Notes under the pieces: model-generated | The model's database searches: none | Told to the model about the DNA's origin: nothing | What the model saw: only the letters and a program-made list of their open reading frames with translations | Source: Fusobacterium varium | GTDB taxonomy: Bacteria; Fusobacteriota; Fusobacteriia; Fusobacteriales; Fusobacteriaceae | DNA: 64,000 bases | NCBI GenBank assembly: GCA_900637705.1 | Contig: LR134390.1 | Location: forward strand, 2,046,001 to 2,110,000 | Direction: 5' to 3' | Part shown: in pieces, positions 47,460 through 56,520 of the stretch | Layout: every line of letters begins with the position of its first letter | Position numbering within the stretch: position 1 is the stretch's first letter | Made by a program: the position numbers and the translations under genes

Positions 47460-48953
47460 TTATAATTTTATTATTTTATTTGCAATAGTTTCAGAAAATA
47501 CCATATCATGCTCTACAAAAATTATAGTAGGCTGAAATTCTAAGATAAGTTCCTCTATCTGAATTCTTGAGAGAACATCTATAAAATTTAATGGTTCATC
47601 CCATACATAAAGATGTGCTCTTTCACATAAACTTTTTGCTATAAGAACTTTCTTTTTCTGTCCACCACTGTATGAGCTTAAATCCTTGTCAAATTGTTCT
47701 CTTGAAAAATCCATTTTTCTTAATATCGCTCTAAATAAACTCTCATTTATACCACTATTTTTAGCAAAATCTGAAAGTTTTCCTTTAAGAAAACTTGTTT
47801 CCTGTGAAACATAAGAGATTTTCATTCTGCTTCCTCTGTAAAGATTTCCTGTATATTTTAAATCCTCTCCCAATATTAATTTTAATATAGTGGATTTTCC
47901 TGAGCCATTTTTTCCTCTTAAAGCGATCCTATCCCCTTTTTTTATAGTAAAACTCACATCTTTGCAGACTTCTTTTTCTCCATAAAATATAGAAATTTTA
48001 TCTAAAGTTACCATTCTGTTTGAATGATATTCTTCAGGTTTTATTTTTAAAGATTCTGAAAGTTCTATATTTTTAAGAAGTTTTGTTTTTTCTTCCAAGG
48101 CAGAATTCTGTCTTGCCTCAAGATTTTTTGACCTTTTCATCATTTTAGCGGCCTTTGCTCCTACAAATCCCTTATCTATCATAGCTGGAGCTCTTCCACC
48201 ATAACTTTTTTTACTTTTCTTTTCCTCTTTTTTATCTGACCATTCTGAAGTTCGTTTAGCTGCCTGTTCTAATCTTTTTATATCTTTCTTTAGCTTATAA
48301 TTTTTGGCAATTTCAGAGTTATCCTGCATCTCTTTGTTTACTTGCCATGATGAAAAATTTCCTTTTTGTATCTCTATATTTGCCTTATTTATTGATAAAA
48401 TATGATCTATACAATTATCTAAAAATCTCCTATCATGAGAAACCAGAATAAATCCCTTTTTAGATTTAAGATATTCAGCAACTATTTCCCTTCCTTCTAT
48501 ATCTAAATGATTGGTAGGCTCATCTATGAGAAGAAATCTATTCTCTTTCAAAAATAAAACTGCAAGAAGTATTTTAGTCTGTTCGCCATTGGAAAGGGTA
48601 TTAAATTCTCTATATAATACATCCTCTGAAATATCTAGAAGTGACATCTCTCTTTCAAGTTCCCACATTTGATAATCATAGTTTAAACTATCTATTATCT
48701 CTATTGTTTTTAAAGTTTTATCTTTTATCTCAAAAGGAAAATATTCAAATATAACCCCGCCTGAAATACTTCCCTTATATTCATATTTCCCCAGAAGAAG
48801 ATTTAGAAAAGTCGTTTTTCCTCTTCCGTTTCTTCCAGTAAATCCTAGTTTCCAATCAGTATCTATCTGAAAAGATACATTTTCAAAAATATTATCTGCA
48901 CTCCCATCATAAGCAAATGTTAAATTTGATATATTTATAAGTGACATACACAT
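47460..48953 (-). CDS. ABC-F ATPase, antibiotic-resistance (ARE) type
   Basis: 497 residues with two ABC domains and no membrane helix. Walker A motifs are GRNGRGKTTFLNLL and GKNGSGKSTILKLI; signatures LSNGEQTK and YSGGQKKK; Walker B LLIDEPTNHLD and LYVWDEPLNFID, in which the second site departs from consensus. The linker between domains is long and basic (about residues 190-300), as in Lsa/Vga-type proteins that dislodge ribosome-bound lincosamide, streptogramin A or pleuromutilin drugs. The attenuator and six-codon leader upstream support drug-induced expression. SD AGGAGGG. Confidence 0.88.
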   Translation of the reverse strand: MCMSLINISNLTFAYDGSADNIFENVSFQIDTDWKLGFTGRNGRGKTTFLNLLLGKYEYKGSISGGVIFEYFPFEIKDKTLKTIEIIDSLNYDYQMWELEREMSLLDISEDVLYREFNTLSNGEQTKILLAVLFLKENRFLLIDEPTNHLDIEGREIVAEYLKSKKGFILVSHDRRFLDNCIDHILSINKANIEIQKGNFSSWQVNKEMQDNSEIAKNYKLKKDIKRLEQAAKRTSEWSDKKEEKKSKKSYGGRAPAMIDKGFVGAKAAKMMKRSKNLEARQNSALEEKTKLLKNIELSESLKIKPEEYHSNRMVTLDKISIFYGEKEVCKDVSFTIKKGDRIALRGKNGSGKSTILKLILGEDLKYTGNLYRGSRMKISYVSQETSFLKGKLSDFAKNSGINESLFRAILRKMDFSREQFDKDLSSYSGGQKKKVLIAKSLCERAHLYVWDEPLNFIDVLSRIQIEELILEFQPTIIFVEHDMVFSETIANKIIKL

Positions 48954-48969
48954 CCCTCCTGTGAAATTA

Positions 48970-49001
48970 ATAAAAGCTGCAAGAAAGTTAATTCTTACAG
49001 C
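48970..49001 (-). terminator. Attenuator terminator before the ABC-F gene
   Basis: Minus-strand GCTGTAAGAA / TTCTTGCAGC stem (one G-U), loop of 6 nt, then TTTTATT. It lies 16 nt before the ABC-F start, so transcription must read through it to express the gene. Confidence 0.82.
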
Positions 49002-49080
49002 TCATAAAGTCACAGAAAAAATATACCTCAAAAAAGGTTGTCTGTATATATAAATGAGAGAAAAAATGAATTACTTTCCT

Positions 49081-49135
49081 GCTAAGGCACATCAAAATCA
49101 ACGGCAAGACCGCTTGTATGTTTTTTGATACACCA
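49081..49135 (-). promoter_or_regulatory. Leader stem-loops in the ABC-F 5' region
   Basis: In the minus-strand RNA GGTGTATCAAAA (49135 side) pairs with TTTTGATGTGCC (49081 side) over 12 positions with three G-U pairs. Inside lies a smaller CAAG / CTTG or CGG / CCG hairpin. The structure comes directly after the leader peptide stop, as expected of ribosome-mediated attenuation. Edges approximate. Confidence 0.6.
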
Positions 49136-49144
49136 TTTAAAATA

Positions 49145-49165
49145 TTAGCAAGAAATTTTCTTCAT
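49145..49165 (-). CDS. Six-codon leader peptide (MKKISC) before the ABC-F gene
   Basis: ATG AAG AAA ATT TCT TGC TAA, preceded by GGAGGTGA at 4-5 nt, an unusually perfect SD for such a short frame. A consensus promoter lies 40 nt upstream. This matches the layout of drug-responsive leaders of erm, vmlR and other ABC-F genes, where a stalled ribosome changes the RNA fold. Confidence 0.72.
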   Translation of the reverse strand: MKKISC

Positions 49166-49202
49166 TCTTTCACCTCCGTTTTTTGTATATTATAATAATT
49201 TA

Positions 49203-49231
49203 ATTATACAGATTTTAATTTTAAAAGTCAA
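49203..49231 (-). promoter_or_regulatory. Promoter of the ABC-F leader
   Basis: TTGACT (49231-49226) and TATAAT (49208-49203), 17-nt spacer. The rest of the gap up to 49400 holds only AT-rich sequence. Confidence 0.85.
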
Positions 49232-49403
49232 TATTCTCTCATATCAATTGGTTGGTTTTGCTCTCTTAACAGTTTTTCTCAAATAATTTTTCTCTCTTTT
49301 CTTTAACTATATCCATACTAAAAATAAACATATAGTTTTTTTAAACTTCAAAATATTCCTATTGATATATTTCTTTTCACAAAAAAAGTGAAAACCATTT
49401 TAC

Positions 49404-49432
49404 TTGAATATCTCACTAAAGAAAAGTATACT
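49404..49432 (+). promoter_or_regulatory. Promoter of the PTS operon
   Basis: TTGAAT (49404-49409) and TATACT (49427-49432), 17-nt spacer, about 30 nt before the regulator gene. Confidence 0.7.
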
Positions 49433-49461
49433 TAGAATATATTGAGGGAGGTTGAAGTTAT

Positions 49462-51522
49462 ATGGCCATGACTAGAGATATTCTAAATCTCATAAAAAAC
49501 ATAACTCAGAACAAAATTAATACACTGGAAGAAAATTCTAAAATTATGGATTTAAGTGAAAGAAGTCTAAGATACAAAATAGATGACTGTAATTATCATT
49601 TAAACATATTGAAGCTTCCAGAATTAAATATAAAAAAGGGAATAATTACTTTTTCTTCTACATTAGATACAGTAGTAGAAAAAATAAATGAAAATATCTA
49701 TCTTTACAGCTTCTCACAAGATGAAAGAGAAAAAATAATAATTAACTTTTATCTTTTTAAAAAAGAGCCAACTACCATAGAAGATATAAGTATATTTCTT
49801 GGAGTCAGTGCAGTAACTTTAAAAAATGATATCAAACGTATAAAAAAATATTTAAAGACATTTATGCTGAATCTATCTAATGAAAATAATAAGTGCCTTA
49901 CTATTACAGGAGATGAAAGAAATATTAGAAAACTCCTGTTGGATATTCTTTTAAAAAACTATGATATCACATTTAAAAATGATGAAATAATAATAACAAA
50001 AACATATTATCATGGATTCTTCATTCCTTGGAAAGAAATGGATAACTTCTTTGATAAAACTATTACTAATAAAGCATATAAACTTTTAAAAAATATACTC
50101 AAAGAAAATAATAAAAATATAAGCGATGAAGCTTTTAAAGTTTTATTCTTCTATATTCTTATACTGCTTAATAGATATCAGGATCATGAAATAACTACAA
50201 TTAAAAATATGAATTTTCTTTCAAATACACCAGAATATTTAGCAGTTAAAAAATTCCTTACTGAATCTGAATTTTCGGAAGGAGAGCTTTTAACACTTAC
50301 TGAATATTTTCTTGGAAGCAATACTTTCAATTTTGATCATTCGTTTTATGGAAACTGGGTACAGATTGAAACTTTCATAATGCAGCTGATTAAAGAGGTA
50401 AGCAAATTCGGCTACTCTGGTTTGGATAAAGATGAAACTCTTCTTGAAGGACTTATCAATCATATAAAACCTGCTATCTACAGAGCAAAAACTGGAATAC
50501 AGTTAAGTTCAGAGATTTACAACGATTTTAAAGAAAGCTATCCTCTGATACTAAATCAGGTAGAAGAAGCATGGAAAAAGTGTGACTTTCAGGGATTGAA
50601 TATGTCAAATGAAGAAATTGCATATATAGCAATGCATTTTCAACTTGCTATTAAAAGAGTTAAAAAAAGAGTATTCAAAGATATTCTTATAGTTTGTGGT
50701 TCAGGATACAGTACATCAAAGTTTTTGGCAGAAAGTATTCAGGAAAAATTTTCGGTAAATATTGTAGATACTATTCCATACAATATGCTTGAAACTTATA
50801 AGAATGTTGAAAATATAGATTTAATAATAACTACTATTGCAAATTTGGAAAGTACTCTTCTTCCAGTAGTAACTGTATCACCAATATTAAGTAAAGATGA
50901 TGTAAGAAAGTTGGAAGCACTTCATCTTTCACAATCTAAAAATAAAATAAAACTATCCAAGCTTTTAGAAATTGCAAAGAGAAATGCAATCATACAAAAT
51001 GAAGAAAATTTTATAAGAGATATGAAAAGACACTTCAAAAATGAAATATTAGATGATATTTCAAAATCAAGTTTCTTAAAATTTACCGATATGATCAGCA
51101 TGTCCAGAATAGAAAAAAGAAAAAAAGCTGATAGCTGGGAAGATGCAATCAAAATGAGTGGGGTAAAGCTCATTGAAGAAAATATTGTATCTGAAGGTTA
51201 TCTTGATGAAATAATAGATCTTATTAATAAATTTGGAAGCTATATGGTAATACAGGAAGGAATTATCCTTTCTCATGCCAGAGGAAATGAAAGTGTATCC
51301 AAAACAGGTATAAGTATTCTTTTATTAGATGAACCTGTTGAATTTCCTGAAAATGAAAAAGTAAAACTTCTCATTACCCTTGCCAGCAAAGACAAGAGAG
51401 AACATCTCAATGGATTGATGGAATTTATCAATACTTTGAGAGAAGTAAAGCTTCTGAATACTTTAGAAAATTGTCAAACTATTAGTGAAATTTACATAAC
51501 ATTTAAAAATTTATTTAATTAG
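49462..51522 (+). CDS. PTS-linked transcriptional activator (BglG/MtlR-like, PRD-EIIB-EIIA)
   Basis: 686 residues. Two helix-turn-helix segments at the N-terminus (TIEDISIFLGVSAVTLKNDI in the second), two PRDs (residues about 180-290 and 300-400; YIAMHFQLAIKR in the second), an EIIB-like domain with IVCGSGYSTSKFLA, and a C-terminal EIIA-like domain (VIQEGIILSHARGNESVSKT). Phosphorylation of PRD His and of the EIIB Cys by PTS proteins sets activity. It is directly upstream of its PTS genes, 11 nt before EIIA. Start ATG with GGGAGG; a second ATG lies two codons on. Confidence 0.9.
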   Translation: MAMTRDILNLIKNITQNKINTLEENSKIMDLSERSLRYKIDDCNYHLNILKLPELNIKKGIITFSSTLDTVVEKINENIYLYSFSQDEREKIIINFYLFKKEPTTIEDISIFLGVSAVTLKNDIKRIKKYLKTFMLNLSNENNKCLTITGDERNIRKLLLDILLKNYDITFKNDEIIITKTYYHGFFIPWKEMDNFFDKTITNKAYKLLKNILKENNKNISDEAFKVLFFYILILLNRYQDHEITTIKNMNFLSNTPEYLAVKKFLTESEFSEGELLTLTEYFLGSNTFNFDHSFYGNWVQIETFIMQLIKEVSKFGYSGLDKDETLLEGLINHIKPAIYRAKTGIQLSSEIYNDFKESYPLILNQVEEAWKKCDFQGLNMSNEEIAYIAMHFQLAIKRVKKRVFKDILIVCGSGYSTSKFLAESIQEKFSVNIVDTIPYNMLETYKNVENIDLIITTIANLESTLLPVVTVSPILSKDDVRKLEALHLSQSKNKIKLSKLLEIAKRNAIIQNEENFIRDMKRHFKNEILDDISKSSFLKFTDMISMSRIEKRKKADSWEDAIKMSGVKLIEENIVSEGYLDEIIDLINKFGSYMVIQEGIILSHARGNESVSKTGISILLLDEPVEFPENEKVKLLITLASKDKREHLNGLMEFINTLREVKLLNTLENCQTISEIYITFKNLFN

Positions 51523-51533
51523 GGGGAAACAAA

Positions 51534-51974
51534 ATGGCATTAATAAATGCAAACCGTATTTTATTAAACAAAACTATGAAAAACAAAAATGAAGCAATCA
51601 AAGAAATGGCAAAATTATTCGTTGAAGATGGAGTTGTAGACAATTATGATGAATATCTTAAATCTTTGATGGATAGAGAAGCTATTGCTGAAACTGCTGT
51701 TGGATATGAAGTAGGACTTCCACATGGAAAAAGTACAGCTGTAAAATATCCTGCTGTGGCATTTGCCAGATTAAGTAAAGATATTATGTGGAGCGAAGAG
51801 GAACAGGAAACTGCAAAGTTTATATTTATGCTTGCAATACCTACTGCTGCTGCTGGAAATGAACATATCAATATTCTTGTAAATCTTTCTAAAAAAATAC
51901 TAGATGATGATTTCAGAGAACTTTTATCTAAGTCTAATGATGTAGAAGAAATAATGAACGCAATAAACAACTAA
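51534..51974 (+). CDS. PTS fructose-family EIIA
   Basis: 146 residues. The phosphohistidine region reads YEVGLPHGKSTAVKYP, typical of EIIA-fructose/mannitol proteins. It receives phosphate from HPr and passes it to EIIB. SD AGGGGGAAA. Confidence 0.92.
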   Translation: MALINANRILLNKTMKNKNEAIKEMAKLFVEDGVVDNYDEYLKSLMDREAIAETAVGYEVGLPHGKSTAVKYPAVAFARLSKDIMWSEEEQETAKFIFMLAIPTAAAGNEHINILVNLSKKILDDDFRELLSKSNDVEEIMNAINN

Positions 51975-52007
51975 ATATAAATTAAAAATATGGGGAGGAA
52001 ACAAACA

Positions 52008-53074
52008 ATGAAAAAACTTTACTTGAACTTAGAAAACATCTTTTATTTGGAACTAGTCATATGCTTCCATTCATCGTTGCAGGAGGAGTACTTTTATCAC
52101 TTGCTGTTATGATGGGAGGAAAGGGAGCTGTTCCTGATTCTGGATTATTAAAAAATATTTCTGATATGGGTATTGCTGGACTTACTATATTCCCTGCTGT
52201 TCTTGGTGGATATATTGCTTATTCTATAGCTGACAGACCTGGGCTTGCTCCTGGTATGATTGGTTCTTGGATTGCTGTTCAACAATACAGTACTGGATTC
52301 TTAGGAGCTATTATAGTTGGTTTCTTAGCTGGATTTATTGTTAATCAATTGAAAAAAATCAAACTTCCAGCAAGTATGAAATCTGTATCTACAATCTTTA
52401 TCTGTCCTTTATTTGGAACTTTAATAGTTTGTGGAATAGTTATGTGGGTAATAGGAACTCCTATTGCATTGATGATGGCTGGATTAAATGGTTGGCTGAC
52501 TGGAATGCAGGATGCTAGTAAAGCTGTTCTTGGAGCTATTCTTGGAGGAATGACAGCATTTGATATGGGAGGGCCTATCAATAAAGTTGCTACTCTGTTT
52601 GCTCAAACTCAAGTTGGAGAACATCCATGGCTTATGGGAGGAGTTGGTATAGCTATCTGTACTCCACCTATCGGAATGGGAATTGCTACATTCCTTGCAC
52701 CTAAAAAATATACACAAGATGAAAAAGAAGCCGGTAAAGCTGCTATACTTATGGGAATGATTGGAATCTCTGAAGGAGCTATTCCATTTGCAGTATCAGA
52801 TCCATTAAGAGTTCTTCCATCTATTGTTGTTGGTGGTATGGTTGGAAATATCATTGGATTTATCATGAATGTTATTAACCATGCTCCTTGGGGTGGTTGG
52901 ATAGTTCTTCCTGTAGTAGAAGGGAAAATAGGATATATCATTGGTACACTTGCAGGAGCTGCTGTCACAGCTATCATGGTAAATACTATGAAAAAACCTG
53001 TATCTGAATTAAAAGAAGCCATTGAAGCTGAAAAAGAAGAAGAAGAACTTGAATTGGAATTAGATTTTGACTAG
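52008..53074 (+). CDS. PTS fructose-family EIIC permease, N-terminus frame-interrupted
   Basis: The clear SD GGGGAGGAA precedes ATG 52008, which reads MKKLYLNLENIF and then leaves frame. The membrane protein frame contains ELRKHLLFGTSHMLPFIVAG, continuing with about ten membrane helices and GGPINKVATLFAQTQ. One more A in the A6 run at 52011-52016 gives MKKTLLELRKHLLFGTSHML, the normal start. As it stands, translation could only begin at ATG 52061 inside the first helix and without an SD. Fructose-type EIIC transports the sugar; its identity is unknown. C-terminus is very acidic. Confidence 0.88.
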
Positions 53075-53154
53075 AATATAAACAGGGTTGTATGGGATAA
53101 ATTTATAATAGTATAATAAATAGTTAGTAAAATTTTTGATAAGGGGGAATTATA

Positions 53155-53472
53155 ATGAAAATAGTTGCTGTTACAGCTTGTCCGTCAGGAGTGGCTCATA
53201 CATATATGGCTGCTGAAGCTCTTAAAAAAGCTGGAGAAAAATTAGGGGTAGAAATAAAAGTAGAAACTCAAGGTGGTATTGGTATTGAAAATGTTATCAC
53301 TGAAGCAGATTTAGCAAATACAGATTATGTAGTTTTAACTAAAGAAGTTGCTATTAAAAATGAAGAAAGATTTAAAGGTAAAAAAATAGTAAGAGTTAAA
53401 ATAGCAGACGCTGTAAAAAAAGCTGAAGATATAGTTAAGAAACTTATTGAGCATTACAATTCAAATAATTAA
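53155..53472 (+). CDS. PTS fructose-family EIIB
   Basis: 105 residues. The phosphocysteine motif VAVTACPSGVAHTYMAAEAL is the hallmark of fructose EIIB. It passes phosphate to the sugar bound by EIIC. SD AAGGGGGAA. Separate EIIA, EIIC and EIIB genes with their own activator form a full four-gene system. Confidence 0.94.
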   Translation: MKIVAVTACPSGVAHTYMAAEALKKAGEKLGVEIKVETQGGIGIENVITEADLANTDYVVLTKEVAIKNEERFKGKKIVRVKIADAVKKAEDIVKKLIEHYNSNN

Positions 53473-53496
53473 TTTGCTTTCACTCAACTCAAATAT

Positions 53497-53529
53497 AAAA
53501 AAGCTGCCTTTCATAGGGCAGTTTTTTTA
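53497..53529 (+). terminator. Terminator of the PTS operon
   Basis: AAAAAGCTGCCT / AGGGCAGTTTTTTT stem-loop and T-run directly after the EIIB gene. Confidence 0.9.
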
Positions 53530-53536
53530 TTGTGTT

Positions 53537-53566
53537 AAAAAAGGACTAGGTCGCAACTCCTAGTCC
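53537..53566 (-). terminator. Terminator of the candidate toxin transcript
   Basis: Minus-strand GGACTAGG-AGTTGCGA-CCTAGTCC followed by TTTTTT. Its loop GTTGCGA is the exact complement of the TCGCAAC loop of the hairpin at 53741-53773 on the same strand. Confidence 0.85.
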
Positions 53567-53713
53567 CAGTGTGACAGCTTATTTTATAACAGTAGTTTTA
53601 CCTAATAGACTTTATATTCTATCAGGAAAAACAATATTATTATAATTACAATGGTTATATATTTTTCAAAGCGAGCACCCCCTCTCTTTAAGGGATTAAA
53701 GCCATCACACTGG
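53566..53713 (-). other. Candidate type I toxin transcript
   Basis: TGGTATTAT, an extended -10, lies just upstream (about 53721-53713). The transcript would start CCAGTGTGATGGC (53713-53701) and end near GCTGTCACACTGG (53578-53566); these pair over 13 positions with two G-U, locking the ends as in known toxin mRNAs. Inside, GAGAGGGGG precedes TTG AAA AAT ATA TAA. In the next frame lies a very hydrophobic stretch: YITIVIIIILFFLIEYKVY then stop. One more A in the A5 run at 53662-53666 would give a 22-residue peptide MKKYITIV... from the TTG. Promoter -35 is weak and an antisense RNA is not identified. Confidence 0.5.
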
Positions 53714-53733
53714 TATATAATACCACATTTAAA

Positions 53734-53773
53734 AGCAAAAAAAGAACTATCTGGTTGCGACAGATAGTTCTTT
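53734..53773 (-). terminator. Terminator after the M23 peptidase gene
   Basis: Perfect 13-bp stem AAAGAACTATCTG / CAGATAGTTCTTT with a 7-nt loop, then TTTTTTT on the minus strand. It separates the peptidase gene from the candidate toxin element. Confidence 0.88.
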
Positions 53774-53861
53774 CTGGTGACTCACTTTGTATATACCATT
53801 GTTAATTTAATTATATACTAATTTATCAAAAAATACAAAAATAAATAAATCCTGCCTTTGT

Positions 53862-54383
53862 TTAATTTTCAGCATTATTTAAGTACTCTATTGGATTCAG
53901 ATACAGCATTTTTCTCCACCCTTGTTTTGAATCATCTTTCAGCCAAGGATAAGGAATCAATGTGACTATTGAATAATGAAGATGAGAAGGTTTTCCTGCT
54001 GCATTTCCAGTATCTCCTACACTCCCTATCTTCTCTCCTCTTTTTACAAAAGAAAATCTTTTTATATCAATAGTTTTTAAATGGGCATAATAATGCAATC
54101 TCCATTTAGGTCCAAGTACCAATACAACATTTCCTCCTGACTTTAAATTTCCCTCATATATAACAAGTCCTATTGTAGAGCTTAGTACATTTGTTCCAGA
54201 TTTAGCAAATATATCTACTCCCTTATGAGTTATAGATTTTCCCCATGGATAAAACCAGAAGCTTTTCTGATTGTAATCTCTCTTAGTTCCATTCTCTACA
54301 GGCATAGAAAATTTTTGAGGTATGATCATTCCACATATCACTATGAGCAGTAAAAATATAAGTATCTTTGATTTCAGCTTCAT
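53862..54383 (-). CDS. M23-family metallopeptidase
   Basis: 173 residues with an N-terminal signal or anchor (ILIFLLLIVICGMII). Zinc ligands of LytM-type enzymes are present: HKGVDIFA and the HLHYS motif, with YYAHLKTIDI between. Such enzymes cut peptide cross-links of peptidoglycan. The compact size suggests a single catalytic domain in the periplasm. SD GGGAGATG. Confidence 0.88.
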   Translation of the reverse strand: MKLKSKILIFLLLIVICGMIIPQKFSMPVENGTKRDYNQKSFWFYPWGKSITHKGVDIFAKSGTNVLSSTIGLVIYEGNLKSGGNVVLVLGPKWRLHYYAHLKTIDIKRFSFVKRGEKIGSVGDTGNAAGKPSHLHYSIVTLIPYPWLKDDSKQGWRKMLYLNPIEYLNNAEN

Positions 54384-54530
54384 CTCTCCCCCTTATTATT
54401 CATTTATCTTATTATATTATAACATGAAATTAAATCTTTAAAATAAATTCTAGCAATTTTATACAATATTCTAGTTTTTGTTTATGCTACTATTAAGATA
54501 TCTAAAAAATTAACTAAAGGAGGATTTTTA

Positions 54531-54926
54531 ATGGAGTTTCTAGACTTATTTGAAAATTTCAATATTAATGGACAATTATTATTATCAGAAAAAACTATTT
54601 ATTTTAAAGATATTCCTTGGTCTAAGCACCCTACATTTGAAGGGGTAGAGTTAAAGCATCTGCTTACCTCAAAAGAAACATCTGGGGAGTTCAGCTATCA
54701 TTTAGTAAAAATAGCTCCAAATAAAAAAATTGGGAATCATGTTCATGAAACACAAGTTGAAACTCATGAAGTAATAGCTGGAAGTGGTATCTGCATAAAT
54801 TCTGGAAAAGAGTTCACATATAAATCAGGAAGTGTATCTATTTTCCCAATGAAAGTACCTCACGAAATAACTGCTGATGAAAATGGCTTGTATATATTTG
54901 CAAAGTTTATTCCCCCTCTTCTTTAA
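54531..54926 (+). CDS. Cupin-domain protein
   Basis: 131 residues. Cupin motif 1 reads NHVHETQVETHEVIAGSG and motif 2 FPMKVPHEITADENGLYI, so a metal site is likely. Function unknown; small-molecule binding or ectoine-like isomerase roles occur in the family. It converges on and overlaps the araC-type gene by 20 nt. SD AAAGGAGG. Confidence 0.8.
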   Translation: MEFLDLFENFNINGQLLLSEKTIYFKDIPWSKHPTFEGVELKHLLTSKETSGEFSYHLVKIAPNKKIGNHVHETQVETHEVIAGSGICINSGKEFTYKSGSVSIFPMKVPHEITADENGLYIFAKFIPPLL

Positions 54927-55680
54927 AAAAATGAATTCTATTAATAGAAGACCGATATTCTAATGGTGTCATTTTTACTATTTTTTTAAAATTTCTTATA
55001 AAGTGGCTTTGATCATAAAAACCTGTGGTTAAAGCCACTTCTGATGTTACAAAAGATTTTTCTAAAAGTTTCTGAGCCTTTCTTATACGATTTTGTATCT
55101 GAAACTGATGTGGAGTAAGTCCTATTCTTTTTTTAAATTTTCTTATAAAATTAAACTTGCTTGAAAATGCAATATCTGCCATTTCATCTATAGTTAAAAT
55201 ATTTTCTGGAAATATTTCCAAATATTTCTTTATTTTTTCCAACTCTCTATCTCTATCTTCGTCAATATTTGTATATTTTTCTAAAATTTTTAATCTATTT
55301 GAAAGTAAGTCAGCTTCTTTTTGAGATATTCTCTTACTTCTTAAAATATTTTCCAATATAGGAGATATTATCTTCTGAATTCCTGCAATTCCTTCTTTCT
55401 TTAATAAATTTTTATTTATACATATACTTAAAAGAGAATATGAACTTAAAGATTTTATTTCATGGGGAACATATGGGGGAATTATAAAAATTTGATTTGA
55501 TTTGTAATTGTAAAACTTTTCTGATATTCTAAGATTTATTTCACCATTTAATATCATTCCAATAATAAAAACAGATATATGATTATGCAGAGGGTAGGTA
55601 TCTGCAGTATTTTCACTTATGACTAATTCTATTCCAGTATTCAAATAATGGAAAAAATCTATCTTTCTTTTTTCTGACAT
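54907..55680 (-). CDS. AraC-family transcriptional regulator
   Basis: 257 residues. The N-terminal half is a cupin-like ligand domain (YPLHNHISVFIIGMI, IPPYVPHEI). The C-terminal half has two helix-turn-helix motifs (LTIDEMADIAFSSKFNFIRK and VALTTGFYDQSHFIRNFKKI) and ends in MTPLEYRSS, the AraC signature. The overlapping convergent cupin gene is a likely partner or target. SD GGAGGGG. Confidence 0.92.
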   Translation of the reverse strand: MSEKRKIDFFHYLNTGIELVISENTADTYPLHNHISVFIIGMILNGEINLRISEKFYNYKSNQIFIIPPYVPHEIKSLSSYSLLSICINKNLLKKEGIAGIQKIISPILENILRSKRISQKEADLLSNRLKILEKYTNIDEDRDRELEKIKKYLEIFPENILTIDEMADIAFSSKFNFIRKFKKRIGLTPHQFQIQNRIRKAQKLLEKSFVTSEVALTTGFYDQSHFIRNFKKIVKMTPLEYRSSINRIHFFKEEGE

Positions 55681-55768
55681 TTTCCCCTCCTCATACTTTT
55701 AATATCCTTATTTTTATTATACTAAATATTCTTTGATTTTATTAGTGTTATCTGTATATCTTTTCTAT

Positions 55769-56508
55769 TTATTTAAAATCTCCTTCCTTTGGAATATTTC
55801 CCTTAGCTGTTATAGCTATAAATTTTTCAACTGCATCTTCTATTTCTTTATCATCTTTTAAATTTAATGCTTCATCTAATAAAGTTCTAAATACATTTTC
55901 AAGCTGATAATCATAATAGTCATATTTATTTATCCATTCTGCCAATCCTTTTAGAAATTCGTTTAAATTATCATCTTTTTAAAAAATTCAGTTAATTTTT
56001 TAGCATCATTCATTGTAATTATTTCAAGATTATGTTGCCCATGAACAAAACTATGAGCATATAGCAATGGATATATTGTCTTACTCCAGCCATATTTTTC
56101 TACTATACGAGCAAAACTTTCCTCAAAATAACTTGGCTCCTCATGATCTGGGTCTGTACTTTGAAAAAGTTCTGCATAAAGAAGTACATCTTCCTCATTA
56201 ACCAAAGCCAATTCTGTTGCAAAAAATGAACCTCCAGCAGCCTCTTCATCTAGTGAAACTTCATCTTCTGGCTCATTTAATTCTATTATTTTCTTCACTA
56301 TTTTACGCATAAATGGGTGCAGTTCTTTATATTTCACAGCTTCTTTTGCAAAATATTCTTCTATAACTCCCATTGAATCATCTTCATTTTCAAAATCTTC
56401 CCACAAAATATCAAAATACCAGTTGTAATCATCTTGTTCTGATTCATCAATACCCTTTAATATTAATTTTAGTTTCTTTTTAAGCCATTCTTTTGTAAGC
56501 TCTGCCAT
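55769..56508 (-). CDS. Hypothetical acidic protein, frame-interrupted near the C-terminus
   Basis: The main frame (56508-55963, 181 codons) starts MAELTKEWLKKKLKLILKGI and is rich in Glu/Asp (YNWYFDILWEDFENEDDS). It stops at EFFKKMII. The other frame continues with KDDNLNEFLKGLAEWINKYD and ends at TAA 55769 after GNIPKEGDFK. One added A at the A5 run 55976-55980 merges both into about 246 residues. No signal or membrane helix is seen and I recognise no family. SD GGAGGGA. Confidence 0.72.
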
Positions 56509-56520
56509 TATGTATCCCTC

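Noticed and set aside
49240-49461. Sigma-54 promoter for the PTS operon
   Set aside because: No GG-N10-GC pair at the right place, and the activator has no AAA+ domain; a -35/-10 promoter is visible.
53566-53713. Transposon or MITE with terminal inverted repeats (CCAGTGTGAYRGC)
   Set aside because: The 13-bp inverted ends could be MITE ends, but there is no target-site duplication at the borders, and promoter, SD and terminator positions fit a transcript better.
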